49,862 nt of DNA from Mycobacterium tilburgii (GTDB lineage Bacteria > Actinomycetota > Actinomycetes > Mycobacteriales > Mycobacteriaceae). Below are positions 1 to 10,847 of the stretch, piece by piece. Numbering within the stretch: position 1 is the first letter of the stretch; each line of letters starts with the position of its first letter. The notes under the pieces were generated by a model. It was not told where the DNA came from, did not search any database, and worked only from the letters and a program-made list of their open reading frames with translations. The translations under genes and the position numbers were made by a program. The stretch spans positions 1 through 49,862 of the forward strand of contig NZ_LR655712.1 of assembly GCF_902168065.1 (NCBI RefSeq), read 5' to 3'.

Positions 1-225
1 ACCGGGCACAGGGGGCGGGACCGCCGGGTCAACCGGTGGCGGCGGCAGGCCCGGCAGCTGCGGCAGCTGGAAGGGCGGTGGCGCCGGGGCGGGCGGTGCG
101 GCGACCAGACCCGGGTCACCGGGGTCCGGATCCGCCACCGTGGGACCGGTGCCGAGTACCAGCACCGCGGCTGTTGCGGCTGCGTTCAGAGCAGCAAAGA
201 GGCTTGCCCTCGTCCAGCCCGACAT
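1..225 (-). CDS. Proline-rich secreted protein, N-terminal part (Rv0192A/Rv0192-like)
   Basis: Seventy-five codons are open to the window edge. The protein starts MSGWTRASLFAALNA, followed by a hydrophobic alanine/valine/leucine stretch (about residues 9-30) that looks like a signal peptide with a likely cleavage near ADP. After that comes a Pro/Ala-rich linker with repeated LPQLPGLPPPP-type motifs. The ATG at 225 is preferred over the in-frame ATG at 231 because a GGAGG (complement of 234-238) lies 8 bases before it. Position next to the Rv0191-type transporter suggests the Rv0192A/Rv0192 locus, whose larger product is an L,D-transpeptidase. No catalytic domain is in view, so the function cannot be assigned. 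Confidence 0.6.
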   Translation of the reverse strand, partial: MSGWTRASLFAALNAAATAAVLVLGTGPTVADPDPGDPGLVAAPPAPAPPPFQLPQLPGLPPPPVDPAVPPPVPG

Positions 226-360
226 ATGCATACCTCCAGTCAGTCGCTGGCCCCAGTCTGGCATAGCAGCATTACCAGCTACCTAATTCGCGCGGGCCGC
301 AGCGCCCTCCAGAGCCACAATTCTCGGCGTTGAACAGCAGAATTATGAATCCCGTGAGCT

Positions 361-1584
361 TCACGGAGCAACGTCAAGCATCCGCCGGTTAGCGGCGATG
401 CCGACCAGCGCGACGGCCATCAGCCCGGCCGAGGCGGTCAGCATCAGCGCGACGCTGTGTTCGTAGAGCAGACCACCGGACAGCGAGCCCGCCATGATGC
501 CTACCTGAAACGCCGTCACGTAGAGCCCGGAGGCGCCGTCGGGGTCGTCGACGCCGTTGCGCATCGCCGCGGATTGCATCATCGGCGACACTGCGGTGGC
601 CATGGCGCCCCACAGCACGATCGCGGCGGTGCCGATCAATGCGGTGGCCGCGGTGGCGCGGTCGCCGAAGGCCAGCGCGGTCAGCACTACAAAGGCGCAA
701 GTCAAACCGGTCATGCACAGGATGACGGCACTACGGGGCCGGCTGTCCAGCGGACGTGCCACCAGCGGCACCGACAACAAGCCGGCCAGCCCGTAGGCGA
801 CCAGCAGCCAGGCCTGGTTCGGCCCGCGCACGCCCACGACGTCGCGAATGACCACCGATACGTAGGTGTAGGACACGAAATGGCCCGTCACCGCGACCAT
901 TGCCAGCAGGCTCACGGTGATCAGCCGGCCGTTGCGGTGGTGGCGCGACCGCGGCCCCACGCAGGCCAGTTGGTCCTCGGTGAGGACCATCTCCAGCAGC
1001 ATCGCCCGGGCGGCGACCGTGACGATGGCCGCCGCGCCCGTCACGCACACCACCGCCAGCCGCCAGCCCCACATCAGGCTCAGCGCCGCCGTCAGCGGGC
1101 TGCCGATCACCAGTGCGAGGCTGGTGCCGACGTAGATCGACATGGTCGCGCGCCCGGCGTGGCTGGGTGGCACGAGGCGGGTGGCTGTCGGCGCGATCAC
1201 CGCCCACAGCAGGCCGTGCGTGATAGCGCACAGCACCCGGCCCGCGGCCAGGACGGCGAAGTTGGGGGCCAGCGCCGAGATCACCTGTGAGGCGGTCAGG
1301 CAGGTCAGGCTGAGCATCAGCGCCCGGCGCCGCGGCCAGTGCGCGGTCCACCGCACTAGTGGCACCGTCGTCAGCGCCGCGACCAGGGCATACCAGGTCA
1401 GCAGGGTTCCGACGTAGACGACGCTGACGTGCAGGTCACGGGAGATCGCGGAGAGCGCACCCACCGGCAGGATTTCGGCCGTGACATAGATGAAGGCCGC
1501 TGCTGCGAGCACCGCCAGTTGCGCGGCGATCCGTGGCGACCACGTTCGCGCGGTAGCGGCGGTTGCTGCGGTTTCGGCTGTCAT
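361..1584 (-). CDS. MFS drug/sugar efflux transporter (Rv0191-like)
   Basis: A 407-residue polytopic membrane protein with about 12 hydrophobic segments. It belongs to the major facilitator superfamily, DHA1/AraJ-like exporters. Recognisable landmarks are FIYVTAEILPVG in TM1, RWTAHWPRRRAL in the TM2-3 loop (the basic loop typical of MFS), and GRVLCAITHGLLWAV in TM4. The chosen ATG matches the start I recall for the M. tuberculosis homologue (MTA...). An in-frame GTG at 1641 with AAGG 5 bases upstream would add 19 residues and cannot be excluded. The gene lies 133 bases downstream of ricR on the same strand, so it could be read from the ricR promoter, but no internal promoter or link to copper can be shown. 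The substrate is unknown. The reading frame is intact. Confidence 0.85.
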   Translation of the reverse strand: MTAETAATAATARTWSPRIAAQLAVLAAAAFIYVTAEILPVGALSAISRDLHVSVVYVGTLLTWYALVAALTTVPLVRWTAHWPRRRALMLSLTCLTASQVISALAPNFAVLAAGRVLCAITHGLLWAVIAPTATRLVPPSHAGRATMSIYVGTSLALVIGSPLTAALSLMWGWRLAVVCVTGAAAIVTVAARAMLLEMVLTEDQLACVGPRSRHHRNGRLITVSLLAMVAVTGHFVSYTYVSVVIRDVVGVRGPNQAWLLVAYGLAGLLSVPLVARPLDSRPRSAVILCMTGLTCAFVVLTALAFGDRATAATALIGTAAIVLWGAMATAVSPMMQSAAMRNGVDDPDGASGLYVTAFQVGIMAGSLSGGLLYEHSVALMLTASAGLMAVALVGIAANRRMLDVAP

Positions 1585-1717
1585 GGCGTCGGTATCGGCC
1601 GGGTACCCACGTTCCTGGGTCGTCGTGCCTAATGCGATCACACTGCCTTACCGTACGCGCCGCAACAACGGATTCGCTCAACTTGACCCAGCAACGCCGT
1701 CTCAACTGGGTCACCGA

Positions 1718-2029
1718 TCAAGAACGAACCAGCCGCGCGATTGCTGCCGAGGCGTCGGCGAGCTTAACTTGGGCTCTTTCCGGAGCCTCCGGCACCTCCT
1801 CGGTGACCGCGTGGCTCACACAGTGGTTGAGGTGCTCGTCCAGCAAATTGAGCGCCACGGACCGCAGTGCGCTGTTGACGGCGCTGATCTGGGTGAGGAT
1901 GTCGATGCAGTACTTATCTTCGTCAATCATCCGGAAGATGCCCCGCACCTGCCCCTCGATGCGCCGCAGCCGTTTGGCGTAGTTGTCCTTTTGCTGCAAA
2001 TACCCGTACGGACTCGTCGTCTCTGCCAT
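1718..2029 (-). CDS. ricR: Copper-sensing repressor RicR (CsoR family)
   Basis: A 103-residue all-helical CsoR/RcnR-type regulator. The Cu(I) ligand set of the family is present: Cys41 (DKYCIDIL), His66 and Cys70 (LLDEHLNHC). The conserved DNA-binding and tetramer residues lie in YAKRLRRIEGQVRG (residues 17-30). In M. tuberculosis the RicR apo-protein represses mymT, lpqS, mmcO, socAB and itself; Cu(I) releases it. An ATG at 2029 is chosen; a TTG directly before it is an alternative. A GGGAAGG sits just upstream. A perfect RicR-type palindrome lies 62 bases upstream, so autoregulation is expected. The gene is divergent from ilvD. The frame is intact and all ligands are kept, which argues that copper sensing is still used in an otherwise decaying region. 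Confidence 0.92.
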   Translation of the reverse strand: MAETTSPYGYLQQKDNYAKRLRRIEGQVRGIFRMIDEDKYCIDILTQISAVNSALRSVALNLLDEHLNHCVSHAVTEEVPEAPERAQVKLADASAAIARLVRS

Positions 2030-2090
2030 CAACCTTCCCAGCTACGCACGCAGCGTCACGCGGCATGTCACTCTAATTCAGAATACCACA

Positions 2091-2105
2091 TACCCCTGCG
2101 GGGTA
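2091..2105. promoter_or_regulatory. RicR operator, perfect palindrome
   Basis: The sequence TACCCCTGCGGGGTA is a perfect 15-base inverted repeat and matches the TACCC-N5-GGGTA motif reported for RicR-regulated promoters. It sits in the 119-base gap between ricR (left, minus strand) and ilvD (right, plus strand). On the minus strand a TATTCT hexamer (complement of 2080-2085) starts 5 bases beyond the palindrome and is a reasonable -10 element, placing the operator over the -35 region of ricR, where a repressor would block polymerase. The palindrome ends 43 bases before the ilvD start, so it could also affect ilvD. Confidence 0.88.
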
Positions 2106-2148
2106 TGGGTGCTGAAATTGGCTTGTCCAGGCCGCACATACTTGACGA

Positions 2149-3861
2149 ATGGCCCTCAGTACCGACGCGACAACCGCCGACATCAAACCCCGCAGTCGTG
2201 ACGTCACCGACGGTCTGAAAAAGACCGCGGCCCGCGGCATGTTGCGCGCAATAGGCATGGACGACGACGACTTCGCCAAGCCGCAGATCGGCGTTGGCTC
2301 GTCATGGAACGAGATCACCCCGTGCAACCTATCCCTGGATCGGCTGGCCAAGGCGGTCAAGGAGGGCGTGTTCGCCGCCGGTGGATACCCGCTGGAGTTC
2401 GGCACCATCTCGGTGTCCGACGGCATCTCGATGGGGCATGAGGGCATGCACTTCTCGCTGGTGTCGCGCGAGGTGATCGCCGACAGCGTCGAGACCGTGA
2501 TGCAGGCCGAGCGGCTCGACGGTTCGGTGCTGCTGGCCGGGTGCGACAAGTCGCTGCCGGGCATGCTGATGGCAGCCGCGCGCCTGGGCCTGGCCTCGGT
2601 GTTCCTCTACGCCGGCTCGATTCTGCCCGGGGTGGCCAAGCTGTCCGACGGCAGCGAGCGTGAGGTGACGATCATCGACGCGTTCGAAGCCGTGGGCGCG
2701 TGTGCGCGCGGGTTGATGTCGCGCGACGACGTCGACGCCATCGAGCGCGCGATCTGCCCCGGCGAGGGTGCGTGCGGCGGCATGTACACCGCCAACACGA
2801 TGGCCAGCGCCGCCGAGGCGATGGGCATGTCGCTGCCCGGCAGCTCGGCGCCGCCAGCGACCGATCGCCGCCGGGACGGGTTCGCCCGTCGCAGCGGCGA
2901 GGCCGTCACCGAACTGCTGCGCCGCGGCATCACGGCACGCGACATCCTCACCAAGGAGGCGTTCGAGAACGCGATCGCGGTCGTGATGGCCTTCGGCGGT
3001 TCGACTAACGCGGTGCTGCACTTGCTGGCCATCGCTCACGAGGCGGATGTCGATCTCTCGCTGGAGGACTTCAGCCGGATCGGCTCGAAAGTGCCGCACC
3101 TGGCCGACGTCAAACCGTTTGGCCGGCACGTGATGACGCACGTCGACCACATCGGTGGCGTCCCGGTCATGATGCGGGCACTGCTGGATGCGGGTCTGCT
3201 GCACGGAGATTGCCTGACGGTGACCGGCAAGACTGTGGCCGAGAACCTGGCCGCCATCGACCCGCCCGACCCGGACGGCAAGGTGCTACGCGCCATGAGC
3301 GATCCGATCCACCCGACGGGTGGGATCACCATCCTGCGCGGCAGCCTCGCCCCGGAGGGTGCGGTGGTCAAGTCTGCCGGGTTCGATTCGGACTTGATCG
3401 AAGGCACCGCAAGGGCTTTCGATAGTGAGCGGGCGGCGCTGGACGCGCTCGAGGACGGCACCATCACCAACGGCGACGCGGTGGTGATCCGTTACGAGGG
3501 CCCGAAGGGCGGGCCCGGCATGCGTGAGATGCTGGCGATCACCGGTGCCATCAAGGGTGCCGGGCTCGGCAAGGACGTGCTGCTACTCACCGACGGCCGG
3601 TTCTCCGGGGGAACGACCGGTCTGTGCGTCGGGCACATCACGCCGGAGGCGATCGACGCCGGACCGATCGCGTTCGTGCGTGATGGCGACCGGATCCGGC
3701 TCGACGTCGCTGCCGGCACTCTCGATGTACTGGTAGATGAAAACGAATTCGTCTCCCGGCGAGAAGGTTTCACCCCTCCCCCGCCGCGCTACAAAACCGG
3801 CGTGCTGGCCAAGTACGTCAAGCTGGTCAAGTCCGCCGCGACCGGCGCGGTCTGCGGCTAG
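2149..3861 (+). CDS. ilvD: Dihydroxy-acid dehydratase IlvD
   Basis: A 570-residue dehydratase of the IlvD/Edd family. It converts 2,3-dihydroxy-3-methylbutanoate (or -pentanoate) to the keto acid precursors of valine, leucine and isoleucine, and is cytosolic. Iron-sulfur ligand positions are visible: Cys59 (EITPCNLSL), Cys132 ([10 protein letters not shown]), and the [16 protein letters not shown] motif (Cys203/Cys209). The C-terminal [11 protein letters not shown] signature is present. Length is close to the M. tuberculosis protein (575 as I recall). The ATG start fits a variable N-terminus of [18 protein letters not shown]. It is divergent from ricR across a RicR operator and followed after 85 bases by mymT on the same strand. 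Because dehydratase Fe-S clusters are known copper targets, co-location with copper genes is suggestive, though co-regulation is an inference. Confidence 0.95.
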   Translation: MALSTDATTADIKPRSRDVTDGLKKTAARGMLRAIGMDDDDFAKPQIGVGSSWNEITPCNLSLDRLAKAVKEGVFAAGGYPLEFGTISVSDGISMGHEGMHFSLVSREVIADSVETVMQAERLDGSVLLAGCDKSLPGMLMAAARLGLASVFLYAGSILPGVAKLSDGSEREVTIIDAFEAVGACARGLMSRDDVDAIERAICPGEGACGGMYTANTMASAAEAMGMSLPGSSAPPATDRRRDGFARRSGEAVTELLRRGITARDILTKEAFENAIAVVMAFGGSTNAVLHLLAIAHEADVDLSLEDFSRIGSKVPHLADVKPFGRHVMTHVDHIGGVPVMMRALLDAGLLHGDCLTVTGKTVAENLAAIDPPDPDGKVLRAMSDPIHPTGGITILRGSLAPEGAVVKSAGFDSDLIEGTARAFDSERAALDALEDGTITNGDAVVIRYEGPKGGPGMREMLAITGAIKGAGLGKDVLLLTDGRFSGGTTGLCVGHITPEAIDAGPIAFVRDGDRIRLDVAAGTLDVLVDENEFVSRREGFTPPPPRYKTGVLAKYVKLVKSAATGAVCG

Positions 3862-3899
3862 CAAGGCGAGAAGAACCCGCGTCGGACGAGGTAATCGAC

Positions 3900-3923
3900 G
3901 GATTCCAACGGGATACGGAATCC
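3900..3923. repeat. Short inverted repeat between ilvD and mymT
   Basis: GGATTCC and GGAATCC arms (7 bases each, perfect) are separated by 10 bases. No T-run follows, so it is a weak candidate for an intrinsic terminator. It could be an operator or simply a chance hairpin. No TACCC-N5-GGGTA RicR palindrome is visible anywhere in the 85-base gap before mymT. Confidence 0.4.
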
Positions 3924-3946
3924 CTCAGTTAACAAAGGTGATTCAC

Positions 3947-4093
3947 ATGGCAAACTACGAAGAGGGTACTCTGCTGACGTGCGGTCACGAAGGCTGCGGC
4001 TGTCGCGTCCGCATCGAGGTTGGCTGCCACTGCTCAGGATCGGGCGAAGACTACCGCTGCACCTGCGGCTCGCCACTGGTCCCGGTCAAGTAA
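3947..4093 (+). CDS. mymT: Copper metallothionein MymT
   Basis: A 48-residue cysteine-rich protein. Seven cysteines at positions 12, 17, 19, 27, 29, 38 and 40 form the C-x4-C-x-C, C-x-C, C-x-C pattern of mycobacterial metallothionein; the M. tuberculosis protein (about 53 residues) binds several Cu(I) ions in a solvent-shielded core and protects against copper. The ATG is preceded by AAAGG with 8 bases spacing. An in-frame GTG nine bases upstream would give VIHMANYEE, resembling the longer annotated form in M. tuberculosis. The gene lies 85 bases downstream of ilvD on the same strand. It lacks an obvious RicR operator of its own, so expression may depend on readthrough from ilvD or a degenerate site. 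All cysteines are intact. Confidence 0.93.
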   Translation: MANYEEGTLLTCGHEGCGCRVRIEVGCHCSGSGEDYRCTCGSPLVPVK

Positions 4094-4139
4094 ATACTCG
4101 CGGCCGGTCGCACGTCGAGCAATACCTTCTCCTCGCCCA

Positions 4140-6063
4140 TTAGCACCCGAACGCGCGGCCGGCCAACTCGACCTCGGCGGTGAGCCGTAACGCGACCGCC
4201 GAGGCGCCGACCGCCACCCGGTAGCGGCCCGCAGCGATGCGCCAGGCGGCACCGTCATAGCGGGCTAGCAGCCGAGGGGTCGGCCGCGATACTGACCCGG
4301 TGCGTCTGGCCTGGGTCCAGCTCTACTCGTTCGAATCCCAGTAGCCGTACGCGGCGCGCACTGGCCGCTTTGGTCAGATACAGGTGCGGGACGTCGGCAC
4401 CACGAACCTTGCCGGTGCTGGTGACATCCGGGCTCGCCCTGATGGTGTCGTCGCCGACGACGATCAAATTTTGGTAGTCAAACCTGGTGTAGGACAACCC
4501 ATGTCCGAACGCGAATAGCGGCTCGTGGCCGCGGCCGGCGAACCAGCGATATCCGACCTCGGCGCCCTCGGAGTAGTTGATGGTGATCGGGGTGCCCACC
4601 GCCGCATCCGCACCGGGTAACTCCGGGCGCGGTGTCTCGAGATCCATCGGGAAGGTGATCGGCAGGCGGCTCGGACGGGTTCACCCGGCCCACAAGGATA
4701 TCCGCGATCGCCTGCCCACCCGCCTGGCCAGGGTACCACACCTGCAGAATCGCGTTCGTGGCGTCCCGCCACGGCATGACAACCGAGTTGCCGGTTTCCA
4801 GCAACACCACCGTGTTCGGGTTGACCGCCGCGACGGCGGCGATGACTGCGTCCTGTCCCCACGGCAACGACAGGTCGGCGCTGTCGAAACCCTCGCCCTC
4901 GACCCTGATTCCGAAACACGATCGCCGCATCGGATCGGCGGGCAACCCACACCGCCCCAGCCGGGCTGAGGCCGGGGTCGAACTCGAGTCGCGCATCCGG
5001 GAACAGTCTGCGCAGTTCCTCCACCGGGCTGGACGGCAGCAGGTAAAGGTTGCGCGTGCTGCCTGTCAGACCCAGGCCCGCCGATCGGGATCACGGCACG
5101 GCCGCGTACCCTCCCGGTGTGACAACGGCACTCGATCCGCAACCGGTCGGCACACCGAGGTGCGCATGGCCGCCGATGACGGCGATCCGCGCGCCGGGAG
5201 CCAGCGGAAGCACTCCGCGGTTTGCAGCAGCACCGCACCCTGACGCGCGATTTGCAGCGCAATGTCGTTGTGGGCGGCCATATCCGGTTCGGAGACGGCA
5301 CCCGGACGCGGATCCGTCGTCGACGATTCCGATCGCGAACATCGAGCGCAAGATCCGCCGCACCATATCGGAGAGCCACTCTTTGGGGAACCGGCCGTCG
5401 GCGTAGGCGGCCCCAGTCGGACATGACCCAACCGCGGTAACCCCAAGTGTCTCAGCACGTCATTGATCAGAACGCTGTTCGATGAGGCGTAGTGGACGTT
5501 GACCTTGTTGTAGGACGTCATCACCGCACCGGGCTGGGAGCGTCGATGGCGAGCTTGAAGGCAAGCAGGTCGGATTCGCGATGCACGTCGGGGTCGATCA
5601 CCGCGTTCAGCCAGTGTCGATTGGTTTCGTTGCAGTTCAGGGAGTAGTGCTTGACTGTCGAGATGACGCCCTGTTGCTGGATCCCGTGGACCGATTCCGC
5701 GACGATCGTCGCCGTCAAAAGCGGGTCCTCGGAAAGGTATTCGAAGTTGCGGCCGGTGCGCGGGTCGCGCACGAGGCGTGTCAGCGCCAATCCGGCCAGC
5801 AGCGCGGTCGCGGTGTCGCCCGGCCGGTAACCCGAGTTGGTGACCCCGAGGCCGGCGTCGCTCATCCGCAGGGCCGGCACACCGAGGCGCGGAATGCCCG
5901 GCACGTATCCGGCGCTCATCGGGGTGCCCGGCGGGATGCGTTCGTCGCGCAGCGGACACAGGTCGGATTGCCCCATCACCGCCACCAGCAGCGTGAAGCG
6001 CTCCGTGTCGGTCATTTGACTCTCGACGTCGCGCGCCCGGGCGTCGGGATCGTCACCGCACAC
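4140..6063 (-). pseudogene. bglS: Broken beta-glucosidase bglS (glycoside hydrolase family 3)
   Basis: Remnant of a protein of about 690 residues. Recognisable pieces appear in succession but in different frames: the N-terminal catalytic part (IPRLGVPALRMSDAGLGVT, GRNFEYLSEDP, GVISTVKHYSLNCNETNRHW), then SYNKVN, then the second domain (EGEGFDSADLSLPWGQ, ATNAILQVWYPGQAGGQAIADIL), then the fibronectin-type tail (YSEGAEVGYRWFAG, FGHGLSYTRF) ending LAGRAFGC-stop. At least four frame changes occur. About 35 residues are also missing in frame between GLAL and RDPRTGRNFEY, judged against the family pattern. A GTG start overlapping the stop of the Rv0185-like gene is likely, suggesting an ancestral Rv0184-Rv0185-bglS operon. 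No active enzyme can be made. Confidence 0.9.
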
Positions 6064-6550
6064 CCTCTTTGGCGTAGACGACCCGCAGCACATATCCGAT
6101 TTCGGGACCCATCACCAGCTCGGCCAGCCCGGTGATGGTCTCGACGAACTCGGGGCCGTGCGGTGGTTGCACCTGGCACAGGTGATGTGCCACCTCGTGC
6201 AACACCACCAGCTCGCGCAGCGCCCAGTCCGCGGTGTCGCGATCCGGAACCGCGATAACTCCTGTGCCGTACCGGTTTTCGTAGTGCGCCGCGGTGTCCG
6301 CGCGGCGGGGTCGCACGCTCAGCGGCGCGACCTCGGGCCAGCGTTGCCGCACTGCCGGTATCGCAAGCACCTGGTCAACATAGCGCTCCACGGACGTGAC
6401 GGAGCCAAATCGCGCCTCCGGCGGCAGCGTCAACTGGGTGCCGAAAAAGTCGATGGCCGAAGACCCGTGTTCGGCGGCACGGTCCAGCACCGTGCGGACG
6501 AACTCCTCGGCCGCGTACACCTTGGCACGCTGGGAATCCCGCGAGGTCAC
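6053..6550 (-). CDS. Putative zinc metallohydrolase (Rv0185-like, TIGR04338 type)
   Basis: A 165-residue protein with a zincin-type HEVAH motif (His118, Glu119, His122 in LRELVVLHEVAHHL) and a downstream HGPEFVETI segment that could give a further ligand. This is the family of small mycobacterial HExxH proteins annotated as putative metallohydrolase; the substrate is unknown. The GTG start overlaps the stop of the DUF2786 gene by four bases (GTGA), so the two are translationally coupled. Its own stop lies inside the start region of dead bglS. The frame is intact although bglS downstream has decayed. Confidence 0.8.
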   Translation of the reverse strand: MTSRDSQRAKVYAAEEFVRTVLDRAAEHGSSAIDFFGTQLTLPPEARFGSVTSVERYVDQVLAIPAVRQRWPEVAPLSVRPRRADTAAHYENRYGTGVIAVPDRDTADWALRELVVLHEVAHHLCQVQPPHGPEFVETITGLAELVMGPEIGYVLRVVYAKEGVR

Positions 6551-7296
6551 CTCCCCAGCGCGCTCCGCGCTCCCGGCAAATCGGCGCTGTTGTCGAGCCG
6601 GGCGCGTTGTCCGGCCCGATCGCCGGCGCGGCGCGCCGCTGACGAATATCCGGCCGAGGCCCGGCTAGCGTGCCAGGTGCCGCGCGCCTTGGACGCCGTG
6701 CGATAGTAGGCGCGCAGCTCAAGATCCTTGTCCCGCAACGCGATAGCTGTGCCGGGCCGGCGGCTGCGGTCCTCGGTGGCCTCACGTCGCGCCTGCTCAC
6801 GGGCCTCGCTGAGCCGCTGGCCGACGCGGGCGCCGAACGCCAGCTGGAAGTTGAGCCGGGCGGTGATCGTCGGCGTGGGCCGGTGCGCACCAGACGCCAG
6901 ATAGGCATCGGATGCCCGGACCATCTGCACCACCAGGCCCGTGTACAGGGCGTGGCTGGCGTCGATGTCCTCGGGGAACCCGTAAGCGTAGCAGAACGTC
7001 GAATTCGATGCGACGTCACATTTGACGTCGTTGGCGGCCGCGATCAGCACGAAGAGCTGCACATAGGTGCGCAGGCCCTTGGTGCCGGCCTCGCCAATGG
7101 TGATGGTCCGCTGTGTCGGCGTCTGCGCCGCGGACCGGTTGGACGAATGGGACCGCGCCACGGCCAAATCGATCGATGCGGCTGTCGCCAGCCGTTGCGC
7201 GGCGCTCATGAAGGCGTCGGCCTCGTGAGCGTTGTTGGTTCCTTCCGCCTGACGCAGCAGCGCAGCGATGCGCGCCAACATCTTCTCGTCGCTCAC
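6547..7296 (-). CDS. DUF2786 protein (Rv0184-like)
   Basis: A 249-residue soluble protein. Residues 1-40 (MSDEKMLARIAALLRQAEGT, then NNAHEADAFMSAAQRLA) are the DUF2786 signature, a short helical segment found in actinobacterial and phage proteins of unknown role. The remainder is alpha-rich and basic toward the C-terminus. The GTG start has an excellent GAGGAGGAG about 8 bases upstream. It is the first gene of a coupled pair with the metallohydrolase gene. No catalytic residues can be named. Confidence 0.8.
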   Translation of the reverse strand: MSDEKMLARIAALLRQAEGTNNAHEADAFMSAAQRLATAASIDLAVARSHSSNRSAAQTPTQRTITIGEAGTKGLRTYVQLFVLIAAANDVKCDVASNSTFCYAYGFPEDIDASHALYTGLVVQMVRASDAYLASGAHRPTPTITARLNFQLAFGARVGQRLSEAREQARREATEDRSRRPGTAIALRDKDLELRAYYRTASKARGTWHASRASAGYSSAARRAGDRAGQRARLDNSADLPGARSALGR

Positions 7297-7394
7297 TAGC
7301 GCCGCTCCTCCTCATCGCTGCGCTCTGCATCGTCGCCGACGCGGCATAGCGCCAAAATACGGGAGCGGTCCGACAACATCCGAAATCCACAGCC

Positions 7395-8515
<1,121 letters not shown>

Positions 8516-8551
8516 GACGCGACGGCGATACGCGCACCCAGGTCGTGGTCC

Positions 8552-9495
8552 TCAGGTCATCTCGAACTCGCAGCGGATGGTCGGTGAGCCATCGATTTCG
8601 ACGCGGTGGACACCGCGCCCGGTCGCCGGGCCGTACCCGAGGTCTTTCGGCGGGGTGCTGATCCGCAGCTGGGGCCAGTCCGGTGCGATGTCGTCGCGCA
8701 TGCGGGTGACGTGGTCGACGACGGACGCCGGCTTGCCCGCGACATAGCCCGGTCAGGGTTGAACGCATGGCCGCGATCGTCCCGGCCGCTACGTGCCCGG
8801 TGGGAGTGTCGAACGATTCGGCAGCGGGGATGCGTTTGTTGCTCTCCTCGATGCTGTCGATCGTGACGCCCAGGCCCGCGGCGAGCTGGTGCAGCACCGG
8901 CCCCCAGCCGAAGCTGAAGATGCTCGGCTGCGCGGCGAACGCCGGAAACTCGGGTGGCTTGCCGAATCCCAGGATCCCGTAGACGGCGGCCCGGTCCGGG
9001 TATGTGGCGTAGTTGAACATCTCCGTCACCCGTACCGAGTCGATGACCCGGGACACGCCGCTGAGTACCAGCGGCAGCACGTCGTTGGCAAACCCCGAGT
9101 CTATGCCGGTGGTGAAGAACGACACCCCGCCGTCCAGCGCGGCCCCACGCAGCGGATCGGTGAACGCCGCACGATCCAGCCCCGGCGCGTCGGGATACAC
9201 CAGCGGCACCACCGAACACGACACGACGTTCTTCCTGGCCCGCAGGATCGACACCATGTCGGCCACGGCCTCGAGCGGCCGCAGGTTGGCGGCGGCGTAC
9301 ACCACCGCGTCGGCATAGCCGGCGAGCATCGAGCCCGGGTCCTGGGTAGCTACCACGCCCACCGGCCCGATGCCACACAGCTCCCCCGGCGTCCCTCCCC
9401 GTTTTGGTGTCGCTGTGCACGACGAGATCGGTCAGCTCAGTTCGGGGTGGTCGAACACGCCTCGCAGGGCGATGACGCCCAACGACCCCGGCCCT
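8552..9495 (-). pseudogene. DapB-like NAD(P)-binding dehydrogenase, broken
   Basis: The remnant resembles mycobacterial dihydrodipicolinate-reductase-like or diaminopentanoate-dehydrogenase-like proteins. Pieces are GSLGVIALRGVFDHPEL, LTDLVVHSDTKTGRDAG, GVVATQDPGSMLAGYADAVV, a long central part (FFTTGIDSGFANDVLPLVLS, AVYGILGFGKPPEF), and the end [18 protein letters not shown] followed by CEFEMT-stop. Frame changes occur near 9440 (one base missing), near 9390 (extra G in a G-run) and near 8760. About ten N-terminal residues, including the start codon, are missing because the sequence joins directly to the 5'-truncated IclR gene. It lies where most of sigG should be, in a region that differs from the M. 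tuberculosis arrangement. Confidence 0.75.
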
Positions 9496-10105
9496 CGGCG
9501 GAGCTGGCCCGCAGCTGTGGCATCAGCACCTCGACCTGCGCGCTGGTCCTCGCCGAACTGGAGAACCGGTTGTGGGTGACCCGGCGCGGGACCGCCGCTT
9601 CTGCCTGGGTAGCGGATTGTTCGGCCTCATACACGGGCTGCGCGTGCAGTTCCCGCTGCTGGACCGCGGCCGCGTTGCCCTCACCTTTCTGCACGACACG
9701 CTGGGCGCGGGCTGTTCGATGTCGAAGATCGGGTGACCGGCACCTGACCACCGTCGACGCGGTGGAGCACGGCGCCGACGGCCAGCACGCCGTCGGCCAG
9801 CGCTTCCCGATCGACCCGCCGTTCGGTCTGGTCGCGATGGCCTGGCGCGACGACGATTTCGCGGCGGCCTGGCTGCGGGGCGTGACACCACGATTGAGTC
9901 GTCCGGAAATCGCACAGCAGCAACGGGGTGCTCGCCGACATCCGGTTCCGCGGTTACGACGCATGGCGATTCGACGATACCCACCAGTCGCTGCACCACC
10001 GGCTGACCGGGCTGCTCGCCGCGCTCGCGCACGCCCAGGGACTGCTCGGCACCCGGGGTACGATGACCCTGACTATGCTGAGGTCATGCCCGCTCCTGCA
10101 AGATC
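9488..10105 (+). pseudogene. IclR-family transcriptional regulator, truncated and frameshifted
   Basis: In shifting plus-strand frames it reads AELARSCGISTSTCALVLAE (winged-helix recognition region), FCLGSGLFGLIHGLR, QFPLLDRGRVALTFLHDTLG, GDRHLTTVDAVEHGADGQHA, VGQRFPIDPPFGLVAMAW, and GVLADIRFRGYDAWRFDDTH. This is the layout of an IclR-type regulator with its effector domain. The first about 20-30 residues are missing at the junction with the opposite-strand DapB-like gene. The end seems to be lost where the pirin remnant begins near 10105. Its likely former job was control of the divergent dehydrogenase, an inference from the head-to-head layout only. Confidence 0.7.
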
Positions 10106-10801
10106 CGGCGTGCGGCCGATCGGGCCGTCACCGACACGCCCTGGCTGAAGTCCCGGTATTCGTTCGCCTTCGGCGACCACTACGACCCGCAGAACACCCA
10201 TTTCGGGGTTCTATTCTAGTGTTCAACAACGACGACCTGGTGGCACCGGCATCGGGGTTCGACACCCACCCGCACCGGGACATGGAGATCGTGACGTGGT
10301 GCTGGACGGCGAACTGACGCACCAGGATTCGGCCGGCCAATCACGGCGTGATCTATCCCGCCCAACACATGTTGGCGGGCAGCGGGATCCTGCATTCGGA
10401 GAAGAACGACTCCGCAACGCGGCCGGTGCATTTTGTGCAGATGTGGGTGGTTCCCAACGAAACCGGGATCTCCCCGGCTACCAACAGCATGAAATCGCCC
10501 ACATAGGCGCCGAACTTGTGAGCATCGCCTCGGGCCTGCCCGGACGTGATACAGCCATCTTTGTGCACAACCGCGGTGCGGCGTTACACGGCGCGCGATT
10601 GAGACCCGGCGACAGCGTCACCGCACCCGCCGCCCCGTTCCTGCACGTCTTCGTGCCGTGGGCCGGCTCACCGTGGAGGGGGCGGGTGAGATCGCTGACG
10701 GCGATGCGGTCCGGATTACCGACACCGACGGCCCGCAGCTGACCGCTCTCGAACCGACGGACCTGTTGGTGTGGAAATGCACACAAGATTTGGGCGCCTA
10801 G
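10106..10801 (+). pseudogene. Pirin family protein (Rv0181c-like), frameshifted
   Basis: The cupin-fold pirin sequence is spread over several frames: IRRAADRAVTDTPWLKSRYS, FAFGDHYDPQNTHFGV, ASGFDTHPHRDMEIVTW (metal-ligand region with His residues), HQDSAG, HGVIYPAQHMLAGSGILHSE, PVHFVQMWVVPNETGISP, VSIASGLPGRDTA, GARLRPGDSV, and a tail ending LLVWKCTQDLGA-stop. There are at least six frame changes and an in-frame TAG after THFGVLF. The first few residues and start codon appear lost at the junction with the IclR remnant. Pirins are iron-binding proteins, some with quercetinase activity; this copy cannot be active. Confidence 0.88.
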
Positions 10802-10847
10802 GCCAATAGCTCGGCTAATAGAGTAGGCGTGACAGACAGGAGCTGGC

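Noticed and set aside
3862..3946. A RicR operator for mymT
   Set aside because: No TACCC-N5-GGGTA or close variant is visible; only a GGATTCC/GGAATCC inverted repeat of different sequence is present.
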